Below, piece by piece: positions 21,458 to 29,312 of a stretch of 64,000 nt of DNA (position 1 is the stretch's first letter; each line of letters opens with the position of its first letter). Position numbers and translations under genes: made by a program. The notes under the pieces were generated by a model, which was not told the DNA's origin, did not search any database, and saw nothing but the letters and a program-made list of their open reading frames with translations. Source of the stretch: Pseudomonas brassicacearum subsp. neoaurantiaca. Its GTDB lineage: Bacteria > Pseudomonadota > Gammaproteobacteria > Pseudomonadales > Pseudomonadaceae. The stretch is from NCBI RefSeq assembly GCF_013608025.1, contig NZ_VDLV01000012.1, positions 113,780-177,779 of the forward strand, read 5' to 3'.

Positions 21458-21497
21458 CAGAGACACTAGACTCAGCTCAATCGCAGCGGAGATCAGC

Positions 21498-21854
21498 ATG
21501 AACGAACCTGTCAGTCCCGGGCCACGCAACGGCATCCTGTCCCTGACCATCAAGGACAAATCCGTGCTTTACGCGGCCTACATGCCGTTTATCAAGAACG
21601 GCGGCCTGTTCATTCCCACCAACAAGAATTATCGCCTGGGCGACGAGGTGTTCATGCTGTTGAGCCTGATGGACGAACCGGAGAAGATCCCGGTCGCCGG
21701 CAAGGTCATCTGGATAACCCCCAAAGGCGCCCAGGGCAACCGGGCCGCCGGCGTTGGCGTGCAGTTCAACGACGGCGACAACTCGGCGCGCAATCAGATC
21801 GAAACCCACCTGGCCGGATCGCTCAAGTCCGACCGTCCTACCCATACGATGTAG
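21498..21854 (+). CDS. pilZ: Type IV pilus PilZ protein
   Basis: A 118-residue PilZ protein located between holB and ycfH, as in P. aeruginosa. PilZ itself is needed for type IV pilus assembly and works with FimX and PilB. It lacks the N-terminal RxxxR of c-di-GMP-binding PilZ domains; the domain body (NGGLFIPTNKNYRLGDEV, VIWITPKG) is intact. ATG 21498 follows AGGAG-poor sequence. Confidence 0.9.
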   Translation: MNEPVSPGPRNGILSLTIKDKSVLYAAYMPFIKNGGLFIPTNKNYRLGDEVFMLLSLMDEPEKIPVAGKVIWITPKGAQGNRAAGVGVQFNDGDNSARNQIETHLAGSLKSDRPTHTM

Positions 21855-21865
21855 CCTGGCCCCTT

Positions 21866-22660
21866 ATGCTCGTAGACTCTCATTGCCACCTCGATCGCCT
21901 CGACCTTGCCGCCCACGGTGGTTCCCTGGACGCCGCGCTGGATGCCGCGCGCCAGCGGGGCGTCGGACATTTCCTGTGCATCGGCGTCAGCGCCGACAAC
22001 GCCGCCGACGTCAAGGTACTGGCCGAACGTTACGAGGATGTCGATTGTTCGGTCGGCATCCACCCGTTGGACGTACAACCGGACGCTTCGCCCGCCCTGG
22101 ATTGGCTGCTGCATGAACTCGACCATCCTCGGGTCGTCGCCATCGGCGAAACCGGTCTCGATTATCACTACGAGCCGGAGGCCGCCGAGGTACAGCAGGC
22201 GTCGTTCCGCTTGCATCTTGAAGCCGCAAGACAGACCGGCAAACCGGTGATTATCCACACCCGTGGGGCCCGGGCCGATACCTTGGCCCTGTTGCGCGAC
22301 GCGGCGTTGCCCCAGGCCGGTGTGTTGCATTGCTTCACTGAAGATTGGGACATGGCCAAGGCTGCGCTGGACATGGGTTATTACATTTCCTTGTCCGGTA
22401 TCGTCACGTTCCGTAATGCCGACGCCTTGCGCGACGTTGCCAGCAAGGTGCCGGCCGATCGCCTCTTGGTCGAGACCGACTCGCCTTACCTGGCGCCGAT
22501 CCCGTATCGCGGTAAGCCAAACCTTCCGCAATACGTGCGGGAAGTGGCGGAATTCCTGGCGATGTTGCGGGGCGAATCCTATGGCCGGTTCGCGGAACAA
22601 ACCACCGAAAACTTCAAGCGGCTGTTCCCATTGGCGCGCGTCCGTTCGCCGATGGCCTGA
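21866..22660 (+). CDS. ycfH: TatD-family deoxyribonuclease YcfH
   Basis: A 264-residue metal-dependent hydrolase of the TatD family. Metal ligands are seen in DSHCHLD (start), GETGLDYHY, IIHTR and ETDSPYLAP. Family members have 3'-5' exonuclease or D-aminoacyl-tRNA deacylase-like activity. It is the last gene of the conserved holB-pilZ-ycfH block; there is no plus-strand terminator directly after it. Confidence 0.92.
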   Translation: MLVDSHCHLDRLDLAAHGGSLDAALDAARQRGVGHFLCIGVSADNAADVKVLAERYEDVDCSVGIHPLDVQPDASPALDWLLHELDHPRVVAIGETGLDYHYEPEAAEVQQASFRLHLEAARQTGKPVIIHTRGARADTLALLRDAALPQAGVLHCFTEDWDMAKAALDMGYYISLSGIVTFRNADALRDVASKVPADRLLVETDSPYLAPIPYRGKPNLPQYVREVAEFLAMLRGESYGRFAEQTTENFKRLFPLARVRSPMA

Positions 22661-22669
22661 AACCGAGGC

Positions 22670-22787
22670 AAAAAAAACCCGGGTTCTGGGGGGTGAATCC
22701 GGGTTAAGACCATTAGGAGTAAAACAAAGGCACGCGGTCCGTTGGCACCTTTATCGGCACGTCACTTGGGGGAGATGTCGCGCCGAC
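22670..22787 (-). ncRNA. rgsA: RgsA-type Hfq-dependent small RNA
   Basis: On the minus strand a 7-bp stem (AACCCGG/CCGGGTT, 22705-22699 with 22682-22676) is followed by a run of T, giving a textbook terminator although no minus-strand gene lies upstream. A CAATACT -10 element (22800-22794), of the RpoS-compatible kind, predicts a start at about 22787 and an RNA of about 118 nt. Size and position between ycfH and a TetR gene match RgsA (PA2958.1) of P. aeruginosa, an RpoS-dependent sRNA. Positions 22730-22710 are antisense to the acpP ribosome-binding site. The identity is inferred from synteny, size and this target match. Confidence 0.8.
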
Positions 22788-22793
22788 AGTTCA

Positions 22794-22800
22794 AGTATTG
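22794..22800 (-). promoter_or_regulatory. -10 element of the RgsA sRNA
   Basis: CAATACT on the minus strand resembles the stationary-phase -10 (CTATACT). The surrounding 22801-23042 has no coding sequence and should hold the regulatory sites of both the sRNA and the following TetR gene. Confidence 0.5.
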
Positions 22801-23042
22801 ATCACTATGGCAGTGCGTCCAGTTTCATCGGGTTGGTTTTTAAACAAATTTGGAATACGTTCGCTTCGGATAGGTTCTCACTGCCTGACGCCCGCGCGGC
22901 GATATGGCACGAGCTGAAACGGAGGAGCCGGAGTTGCGCGGTTTTGTTGAGATCTGCGGCCCAGAACGGATGATCCGTGCATTTTTGCGTAAGTTAGGCA
23001 TAATACCCGGCTTCGAATTTTGACCCTTCAGACCTTTTTCTT

Positions 23043-23681
23043 ATGCACAAAGAACCCCGTAAGGTCCGTGAGTTTCGTCGCCGCGAGCAGGAAATTCTCG
23101 ACACCGCGCTCAAGTTGTTCCTCGACCAGGGCGAAGACAGCGTCACCGTCGAGATGATTGCGGATGCCGTGGGTATCGGCAAAGGCACGATCTATAAACA
23201 CTTCAAATCCAAGGCCGAGATCTACCTGCGCCTGATGCTCGATTACGAGCGCGATTTGAACGAGCTCCTGCATTCGGCCGATGTCGACAAGGACAAGGAA
23301 GCCCTGTCCCGTGCCTACTTCGAGTTCCGTATGTGCGATCCGCAGCGTTACCGCCTGTTCGATCGCTTGGAAGAGAAGGTGGTCAAGGGCAACCAAGTGC
23401 CAGAGATGGTCGAGGAGCTGCACAAGATCCGCGCGTCGAACTTCGATCGCCTGACCCTGTTGATCAAAGGCCGGATCAGCGAAGGCAAGCTCGAAGACGT
23501 GCCGCCTTATTTCCACTACTGCGCTGCCTGGGCGCTGGTGCATGGCGCGGTGGCGCTGTATCACTCGCCGTTCTGGAGCAACGTGCTCGAAGATCAGGAA
23601 GGTTTCTTCCAGTTCCTGATGGATATCGGTGTGCGCATGGGCAACAAGCGCAAGCGCGACCCGGAAGCCCCGAGCAGTTGA
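23043..23681 (+). CDS. TetR/AcrR-family transcriptional regulator
   Basis: A 212-residue TetR regulator. The helix-turn-helix is at about 28-50 (TVEMIADAVGIGKGTIYKHFKSK); the C-terminal ligand domain is variable and its ligand is unknown. It lies directly beyond the RgsA gene, with no obvious target gene adjacent. A Shine-Dalgarno sequence is not clear before ATG 23043. Confidence 0.9.
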   Translation: MHKEPRKVREFRRREQEILDTALKLFLDQGEDSVTVEMIADAVGIGKGTIYKHFKSKAEIYLRLMLDYERDLNELLHSADVDKDKEALSRAYFEFRMCDPQRYRLFDRLEEKVVKGNQVPEMVEELHKIRASNFDRLTLLIKGRISEGKLEDVPPYFHYCAAWALVHGAVALYHSPFWSNVLEDQEGFFQFLMDIGVRMGNKRKRDPEAPSS

Positions 23682-23819
23682 GGCATTCAGCTACCTGATT
23701 GCGCCATGTCCGCTTACATGGCGCAGTGCCCCAGGAATATACTCAGGCTTGGGTCTTGCGAAAACTTGATTTCTAGGTCAATTTTCGCGGGCCCGATTCT
23801 TCTTTCGCCGGAGTGATCC

Positions 23820-24788
23820 ATGATCGTTGACCGTCAAGGCAGGCGTTTTCGCAATTTGCGGATCAGCCTGACTTCAGCCTGCAATTACGCCTGTACCTAC
23901 TGCGTGCCTGATGGCAAGCGGCTGGTGGCTGCGCAGGATGAACTGTCGGCCGAGGCCATGGCGCGAGGCGTGGCTTATCTGATCGAGGCCGCCGGCATCG
24001 AGCGGTTGCGCATTACTGGCGGCGAGCCGCTGGTCAGCCCCAAGCTGGAGACCTTCATGATGGCGGTGGGGCAGATGGGGCTGGATGACATCAGCCTGAC
24101 CACCAACGGCCAATTGCTGGCGAAGAAGCTTCCTCTGCTGGTAAATGCCGGCATCCGACGAATCAACGTTTCCCTCGACACTTTGGACCCCGCAGCGTTT
24201 CGCAGCATCGCCCGTGGCGGCGACCTGGCGACCGTGCTCGACGGCATGGAGCAGGCACGGGCCGCCGGGATGAAGATCAAGGTCAACATGGTGCCGTTGC
24301 GCGGGCAAAACCTCGATCAGGTGATGCCATTGCTCCAGTACTGCCTGGAACGTGGCTATGAACTGCGCTTCATCGAGTTGATGCGCATGGGCCATCTGGC
24401 CAGCGATTCCAACGCGTTCCTGCAACAGTTCGTCAGTCTCCAGCAACTGCTGAGCCTGATTGGCGAGCAATACGAATATCTGCAAGCCGATGCGCCGGTG
24501 GATGCCACGGCGGTGCGTTATGAGATTCCGGGCTTGGGGCACTTTGGCGTGATCGCCAACGAAAGCGTGCCGTTTTGCCGTACCTGTTCGCGACTGCGGT
24601 TGTCTTCAACGGGCTGGCTGCACGGCTGCCTGTCGTCGAGTAACCGTCACTTCGTCGGCGATCTGCTGGACAAGCCTCGCCACCAAGCCTTGCCGGCGCT
24701 CCAGCGTCTGCTGGTCAAGGCATTGGGAGACAAGCAGGAAGTGGCGTTCTCCGGCGGTGCGACCATCATGAAAATCATCGGTGGTTGA
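23820..24788 (+). CDS. moaA: GTP 3',8-cyclase MoaA
   Basis: Radical SAM enzyme that starts molybdenum cofactor synthesis by converting GTP into 3',8-cH2GTP. The 322 residues have the SAM cluster motif CNYACTYC (about 21-28), GGEP, the C-terminal cluster cysteines (CRTCSRLR and later GC) and the conserved C-terminal GG. It stands alone, 19 kb from the Mo hydroxylase operon that would use the cofactor. GGAG precedes the ATG. Confidence 0.93.
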   Translation: MIVDRQGRRFRNLRISLTSACNYACTYCVPDGKRLVAAQDELSAEAMARGVAYLIEAAGIERLRITGGEPLVSPKLETFMMAVGQMGLDDISLTTNGQLLAKKLPLLVNAGIRRINVSLDTLDPAAFRSIARGGDLATVLDGMEQARAAGMKIKVNMVPLRGQNLDQVMPLLQYCLERGYELRFIELMRMGHLASDSNAFLQQFVSLQQLLSLIGEQYEYLQADAPVDATAVRYEIPGLGHFGVIANESVPFCRTCSRLRLSSTGWLHGCLSSSNRHFVGDLLDKPRHQALPALQRLLVKALGDKQEVAFSGGATIMKIIGG

Positions 24789-24797
24789 AAAGGCTGC

Positions 24798-24927
24798 TGT
24801 GGCGAGGGGATTTATCCCCGCTGGGTTGCGTAGCAACCTTCGGAACTATCGCCTCGGAGAATCGGGTCGAACATTTCTATCCTTTGGGGGCGCTTCGCAC
24901 CCAGTGGGGATAAATCCCCTCGCCACA
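24798..24927. repeat. REP-like inverted repeat, second family (copy 2)
   Basis: The same arms as at 11686 (TGTGGCGAGGGGATTTATCC and complement) enclose about 90 nt between moaA and the lipoprotein gene. The loop sequence differs from the first copy. Confidence 0.85.
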
Positions 24928-25019
24928 GGAATAACGAACCATCCCCCCATCAAGCTGGCGCAAAAGCTGCATCCCACGGCCATTCGCCGGTTTTCCGTCA
25001 CCGGTTTTTGGAGGATAGG

Positions 25020-25625
25020 ATGCGTAGCCTGTTTTTGCTGCTGACCGTTTTGACGCTTGGTGGCTGCATGAATGTCAGCGACATGGGGGAGGGCGTTCGT
25101 TATCACATGAGCGACGCCGGTCTGCTGGACCATAGCGACAGTCGCCGTGTGAACAACCTGCGCATCCAGCCGGACTCCTTTATCTACATCGCCCAGGGCG
25201 CTTTCGCTCCGCCAGGCAGCGCCTATCCGCGGCCTAACGTCGTGGCAGAAGAAGCCTTCAACGGTTTCATCGAATATTTCCCGATGGTTCGTCGCGCCCG
25301 AGTCCCGGAAGGTCTCGACCAGGCGATGGGCGAAGCGCGGGCCGCCGGTGCCCATTACTTGCTTTACACCCGCTTCGCCAAGGCCGACAACCGCATCGGC
25401 AACACCGACGAATGGTTGGATGAAGAGGCCGTGGATCGCCTGGGCGTCGACACCAGCGTGATTCAAATCATGTTGATCGAGACCAGCACCCAGTATTTGA
25501 TTGATACTGCACGCATCAAGAGCCGTGGCGGTTTGCTGACGTTGCACGACAAGCAGCCACAAGACCTCATCGCCACGCCGTTGCGTGAGTACGCCCGCAG
25601 CCTGCTGGGGATGAGCGACGAATAA
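25020..25625 (+). CDS. DUF4823-type outer-membrane lipoprotein
   Basis: A 201-residue lipoprotein with a short signal and lipobox LTLGGC (Cys at about residue 16). The mature part has an alpha/beta pattern with LIETSTQYLIDTARIKSRGG and looks like the DUF4823 family; no enzymatic motif is visible. ATG 25020 follows GGAGGAT at good spacing. It is 15 nt from the next gene, so the two are likely one operon. Confidence 0.75.
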   Translation: MRSLFLLLTVLTLGGCMNVSDMGEGVRYHMSDAGLLDHSDSRRVNNLRIQPDSFIYIAQGAFAPPGSAYPRPNVVAEEAFNGFIEYFPMVRRARVPEGLDQAMGEARAAGAHYLLYTRFAKADNRIGNTDEWLDEEAVDRLGVDTSVIQIMLIETSTQYLIDTARIKSRGGLLTLHDKQPQDLIATPLREYARSLLGMSDE

Positions 25626-25640
25626 ACAGAAGGAGACACC

Positions 25641-26201
25641 ATGAGCGGACCGCAAAAAGCCAATGACCTGCTGGGGCAGATCCCCAAGACCAAAGGCCTG
25701 CCGCCGGTCCACTTGTGGAACCCTGACTTCTGCGGCGACATCGACATGCGTATCGCCCGGGACGGCACCTGGTATTACCTGGGCACGCCCATCGGACGCA
25801 AGCCGATGGTCAAGCTGTTCTCCACCATTATCCGCCGCGACGGCGATGATTACTTCCTGATTACTCCTGTGGAAAAAGTTGGCATCAAGGTCGATGACGC
25901 GCCGTTCGTGGCCGTGACCTTGGAAGTCGAAGGGCAGGGAGAAGGGCAGTTGTTGCGCTTCACCACCAATGTCGAGGAATCCACCGAAGCCGGCCCGGAA
26001 CATCCGATGCGCGTGGTGATCGATCCCCAGACCCAGGAACCGGCGCCCTACGTGCATGTGCGCAGCAACCTCGAAGCCTTGATCCATCGCAACGTGTTCT
26101 ATCAACTGGTGGAGCTGGCGGTCAGCCGCGAGATCGATGGGCAGCGTTGGTTGGGCGTCTGGAGTGGTGGCGAGTTTTTCCCCATCGGCCTCGAACCCTG
26201 A
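25641..26201 (+). CDS. DUF1285 family protein
   Basis: A 186-residue cytosolic protein of the DUF1285 family (PPVHLWNPDFCGDIDMRIARDGTW, YFLITPVEKVGIKVDDAPF). The function is unknown. It has no signal peptide or membrane segment and is preceded by AAGGAG. Confidence 0.8.
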   Translation: MSGPQKANDLLGQIPKTKGLPPVHLWNPDFCGDIDMRIARDGTWYYLGTPIGRKPMVKLFSTIIRRDGDDYFLITPVEKVGIKVDDAPFVAVTLEVEGQGEGQLLRFTTNVEESTEAGPEHPMRVVIDPQTQEPAPYVHVRSNLEALIHRNVFYQLVELAVSREIDGQRWLGVWSGGEFFPIGLEP

Positions 26202-26224
26202 CCCTCTGAGCACCGAGGCGCCGC

Positions 26225-26382
26225 TTTCGCGAGCAGGCTCGCTCCCACATGGGTTCTGGGCGTTCACAAAATCTGTGTATCAACACATCCGATGTGGGAG
26301 CGAGCTTGCTCGCGAAGGCGCCGGCCCATCCAATATCTGCTTCAGCTGACCCACCACAATCGCGAGCAAGCCCGCTCCCAAA
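26225..26382. repeat. Three REP elements
   Basis: One REP at 26225-26249 (reverse), one at 26293-26316 (forward) and a degenerate reverse one at 26361-26380. They fill the gap between the DUF1285 gene and the sugar cluster. Confidence 0.88.
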
Positions 26383-26411
26383 GTGGTTAGGCAAAATTCA
26401 AATTGACACCC

Positions 26412-26426
26412 AATCATATGATGATT
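26412..26426. promoter_or_regulatory. Predicted GntR operator 1
   Basis: AATCATATGATGATT, containing the 10-bp palindrome ATCATATGAT, lies 4 bp after a TTGACA -35 (26403-26408) and 38 bp before the GntR gene. Its complement AATCATCATATGATT matches the site at 29178 in 13 of 15 positions. Binding would block the promoter, so autorepression is expected. Confidence 0.65.
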
Positions 26427-26464
26427 AGCGTGGGCGCCTAACAAAAAACGCCCACGGGGTATTC

Positions 26465-27211
26465 ATGTCCAGCAGTTTTCACGCATCGACCGTCGATTGG
26501 CTGGGGGGCTGGATCGCCGCCGGCCAGGTCAAGCCTGGGCAAACCATCAAGGTCGAAGCAGACCTGGGCGAGCAACTGGGCGTCAGCCGCACGGTCATTC
26601 GCGAGGCCATCAAGACCCTGGTCGCCAAAGGCATGCTGGAAGTCGGGCCGAAGGTCGGCACGCGAGTGCTGCCGGTGCGCCGCTGGAATCTGTTTGATCC
26701 GCAAGTGGTCGGCTGGCTGTCACGCAGCGGGCTGCCGGAAAACTTCGTCGATGACCTGTTGGACCTACGACGCACCATCGAACCCATGGCCGTCCGCTGG
26801 GCCTGCGAACGGGCGACGGCCGAGCAGGTGCAGGCGATCCGCGTGGCCTATCATGCCTTGGAGCGGGCGGTGGACAGCGGCGCGGATTACAACCGCGCCG
26901 ACCAGTTCTTCCATGAATGCATCCTCGCCGCCAGCCACAATCAATTCATCGAGCAAATGGTCCCGGCCCTGGGCGCGCTGCTGGCGGTTTCGTTCGAGGT
27001 GTCGGCGGCCGACCCGGACGAACTGCGCCGCACCTTGCCGATCCACAAGGACATTGCCGAGGCGATCGCCGCCCGGGACGCGACGCGCGGCGTCTGGGCC
27101 TGCATGACTTTGATCGATAACGCAGACCTGGCCATCAAGCGCTTTTACCCAAATGTCATGGCCGGTCGGACAGATAACGCCGGGAAACCCGGGAACAGGA
27201 GGATTCAATGA
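26465..27211 (+). CDS. FadR-subfamily GntR regulator (DgoR-like)
   Basis: A 248-residue regulator with an N-terminal winged helix (LGEQLGVSRTVIREAIKTLVAKGMLEV, about 36-60) and a C-terminal FCD effector domain with the metal-binding pattern typical of sugar-acid sensors. The next gene, a lactonase, overlaps its stop (ATGA). It probably senses a sugar acid or 2-keto acid and controls its own operon and the ABC transporter, since both promoters hold the same operator. Confidence 0.88.
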   Translation: MSSSFHASTVDWLGGWIAAGQVKPGQTIKVEADLGEQLGVSRTVIREAIKTLVAKGMLEVGPKVGTRVLPVRRWNLFDPQVVGWLSRSGLPENFVDDLLDLRRTIEPMAVRWACERATAEQVQAIRVAYHALERAVDSGADYNRADQFFHECILAASHNQFIEQMVPALGALLAVSFEVSAADPDELRRTLPIHKDIAEAIAARDATRGVWACMTLIDNADLAIKRFYPNVMAGRTDNAGKPGNRRIQ

Positions 27212-28083
27212 AGTGGACGGCCTTGACGGAACACCGCGCGAAGCTGGGCGAGGGGCCATTCTGGGATGAGCCGACTCAGGCACTGTATTGGGTCGACATC
27301 GCCGGCAAGCAGGCGCTGCGGCTGATTGGCGCGAACGTACAGATCTGGCAGATGCCCGAACACGTCTCGGCGTTTATCCCGACCCAGAGCGGCGACGCCT
27401 TGGTCACGCTGAGCAGCGGCGTCTATCGCTTGGATCTCGATTCGCCAGGGTTGGAGCCGCGCCTGAAGCTGCTGTGCATGGCCGATCCGCAGCCAGGTAA
27501 TCGCGCCAACGAAGCCCGCTGCGACGCGTTGGGCCAGCTCTGGCTCGGTACCATGCAGAACAATATTGGCGAGAATGGCGAAGACCTGCCTGTCGAGCGC
27601 CGTTCCGGCGGCCTGTTCCGTGTCGGAACCGATGGCCGTGTGATGCCGTTGCTGCGCGGCCTGGGCATTCCCAACACGCTGCTGTGGAGCCCCGATGGCA
27701 CGACGGTGTATTTCGGCGAAAGCCTGGACGGCACGCTGTACCGCCATTTCATTTATCCCGATGGCAAGCTGGCGCCGGCTGAAGTCTGGTTCGGGCCCCA
27801 TTCCCGTGGCGGCCCGGACGGTTCGGCCATGGATGCGCGGGGCTATGTCTGGAACGCTCGCTGGGACGGCAGCTGCCTGCTGCGCTTGCATCCGGACGGC
27901 CACGTCGATCGAGTGATCGAATTGCCGGTCAGTCGCCCGACCAGTTGTGTATTCGGAGGAGAAGATCTCAAGACGCTGTACATCACCAGTGCGGCCAGTC
28001 CGCTCGGTCATCCGCTGGACGGTGCGGTGTTGTCGATGCGCGTCGATGTGCCGGGCGTGGCTTGTACGCGGTTCGCTGGTTAA
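27208..28083 (+). CDS. SMP-30/gluconolactonase-family sugar lactonase
   Basis: A 291-residue six-bladed propeller lactonase. The family metal ligands are visible: the Glu of KLGEGPFWDE, the Asn of NRANEARCDALGQLWLGT, and the Asp of GGPDGSAMDARGYVWNA. It would hydrolyse the sugar lactone made by the SDR enzyme (galactono- or arabinono-lactone). It is translationally coupled to the GntR gene. Confidence 0.88.
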   Translation: MKWTALTEHRAKLGEGPFWDEPTQALYWVDIAGKQALRLIGANVQIWQMPEHVSAFIPTQSGDALVTLSSGVYRLDLDSPGLEPRLKLLCMADPQPGNRANEARCDALGQLWLGTMQNNIGENGEDLPVERRSGGLFRVGTDGRVMPLLRGLGIPNTLLWSPDGTTVYFGESLDGTLYRHFIYPDGKLAPAEVWFGPHSRGGPDGSAMDARGYVWNARWDGSCLLRLHPDGHVDRVIELPVSRPTSCVFGGEDLKTLYITSAASPLGHPLDGAVLSMRVDVPGVACTRFAG

Positions 28084-28084
28084 A

Positions 28085-28099
28085 TCCCAAAATATGGGA
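28085..28099. promoter_or_regulatory. Predicted IclR operator 1
   Basis: TCCCA-N5-TGGGA is a perfect inverted repeat centred 58 bp upstream of the predicted start of the SDR operon. It begins 2 nt after the lactonase stop codon. The twin site is at 35457-35471 with the same distance to its promoter. Confidence 0.72.
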
Positions 28100-28113
28100 T
28101 GTAAATATATATA

Positions 28114-28143
28114 TTGAGATTATTTGGCGGTCGGGTTTATAGT
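28114..28143 (+). promoter_or_regulatory. Promoter of the sugar dehydrogenase transcript
   Basis: TTGAGA (28114-28119), 18-bp spacer, TATAGT (28138-28143). The predicted start is near 28150. The same boxes and spacer precede dgoK. Confidence 0.7.
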
Positions 28144-28195
28144 CGGCTCCATCAGCAATACGCACTCACACTAAAAAAACAAAACAGGTGAAGCG

Positions 28196-28327
28196 ATGCA
28201 TCGATCTTTTCTCGGACGCCCCGGCGACGTCCGCGAGCAATTCCTCGTTCAGGCTCTGTCTGGCCGGCCATCCATGGATGTCCGGTTTTTGTCGTGCCTG
28301 CTTGCAGGAGCCATGATCCATGGCTGA
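28196..28327 (+). CDS. 43-codon upstream ORF with internal hairpin
   Basis: A small ORF beginning MHRSFLGRPGDVREQF with an AGGTGA ribosome-binding site (28186-28191). Its last codons overlap the SDR start by 8 nt, so it may couple or control translation of that gene. The leader before it (AAACAGGTGAAGCG) is the same as before the dgoK ATG. Inside it, CCGG-C-CATC (28264-28272) pairs with GATG-T-CCGG (28277-28285) and TTTTT follows, as in an attenuator. No homologous protein is recognised; it could also be an untranslated leader. Confidence 0.45.
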   Translation: MHRSFLGRPGDVREQFLVQALSGRPSMDVRFLSCLLAGAMIHG

Positions 28328-29138
28328 CATGCTGCGTTTGCCGCCCGTGGCCGAGCCTCCAAAAGGCCAGCGACTGAAAGACAAAGTCGTGTTACTGACC
28401 GGTGCGGCCCAAGGCATCGGCGAGGCAATCGTGGCCGCATTCGCGTCGCAACAGGCGCGACTGGTGATCAGCGATATCCAGGCGGAAAAGGTCGAAGCCG
28501 TCGCTGTCCATTGGCGTGGACAAGGCGCCGATGTCCAGGCGCTTAAGGTCGACGTTTCGAACCAGCAGGATCTGCACGCCATGGCCCGCCGGGCTATTGA
28601 ACTGCACGGCCGCATCGATGTGCTGGTGAACTGCGCTGGTGTCAATGTGTTCCGCGATCCGCTGGAAATGACCGAAGAGGATTGGCGTCGCTGCTTCGCC
28701 ATCGACCTGGATGGCGCCTGGTACGGTTGCAAGGCGGTATTGCCGCAAATGATCGAGCAGGGCGTGGGCAGCATCATCAACATTGCCTCGACCCATTCGT
28801 CCCACATCATTCCGGGCTGTTTCCCGTATCCCGTCGCCAAGCATGGGCTGCTGGGCCTGACCCGTGCCCTGGGCATCGAGTACGCGCCCAAGGGTGTGCG
28901 CGTGAATGCCATTGCGCCGGGCTACATCGAGACTCAGCTGAACATCGATTACTGGAACGGCTTCGCCGATCCCCATGCCGAACGCCAGCGCGCGCTGGAT
29001 CTGCACCCGCCACGGCGCATCGGGCAGCCGATCGAAGTGGCAATGACGGCTGTGTTCCTGGCCAGTGACGAAGCACCGTTTATCAATGCCTCATGCATCA
29101 CCATCGATGGTGGACGTTCGGTCATGTACCACGACTGA
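28320..29138 (+). CDS. SDR sugar 1-dehydrogenase (probable galactose/arabinose)
   Basis: A 272-residue short-chain dehydrogenase: TGAAQGIG cofactor motif, NCAG, the catalytic Ser of NIASTHS and YPVAK. SDRs next to SMP-30 lactonases and AraFGH transporters oxidise aldoses at C1 to lactones. The Dgo enzymes of the region point to D-galactose as substrate, with L-arabinose or D-fucose also possible. AGGAG (28307-28311) precedes ATG 28320. Confidence 0.8.
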   Translation: MADMLRLPPVAEPPKGQRLKDKVVLLTGAAQGIGEAIVAAFASQQARLVISDIQAEKVEAVAVHWRGQGADVQALKVDVSNQQDLHAMARRAIELHGRIDVLVNCAGVNVFRDPLEMTEEDWRRCFAIDLDGAWYGCKAVLPQMIEQGVGSIINIASTHSSHIIPGCFPYPVAKHGLLGLTRALGIEYAPKGVRVNAIAPGYIETQLNIDYWNGFADPHAERQRALDLHPPRRIGQPIEVAMTAVFLASDEAPFINASCITIDGGRSVMYHD

Positions 29139-29177
29139 ACATTCTTGGATTGCGGTAGGAAACTTCGCCTGTAATCC

Positions 29178-29192
29178 AATCATCATACGATA
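29178..29192. promoter_or_regulatory. Predicted GntR operator 2 (araF promoter)
   Basis: AATCATCATACGATA, matching the complement of operator 1, with an internal inverted repeat TCATA-CGA-TATGA. It lies 120 bp before araF in the only gap where an araFGH promoter can be. Confidence 0.6.
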
Positions 29193-29312
29193 TGACTATT
29201 TAGACCTATGCTGTGCAGTAACACGATTTGAGCGACCAGCCTGCGCATTTCCACCTACGTGGAGCAGACCCCTGGACGTTTGGCTTTCAATAAAAAAAAC
29301 AAGGAGTCAGCT

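Noticed and set aside
22668..22705. Terminator of ycfH on the plus strand
   Set aside because: The T tract follows the hairpin only on the minus strand; on the plus strand the A run precedes the stem. The structure belongs to the sRNA.
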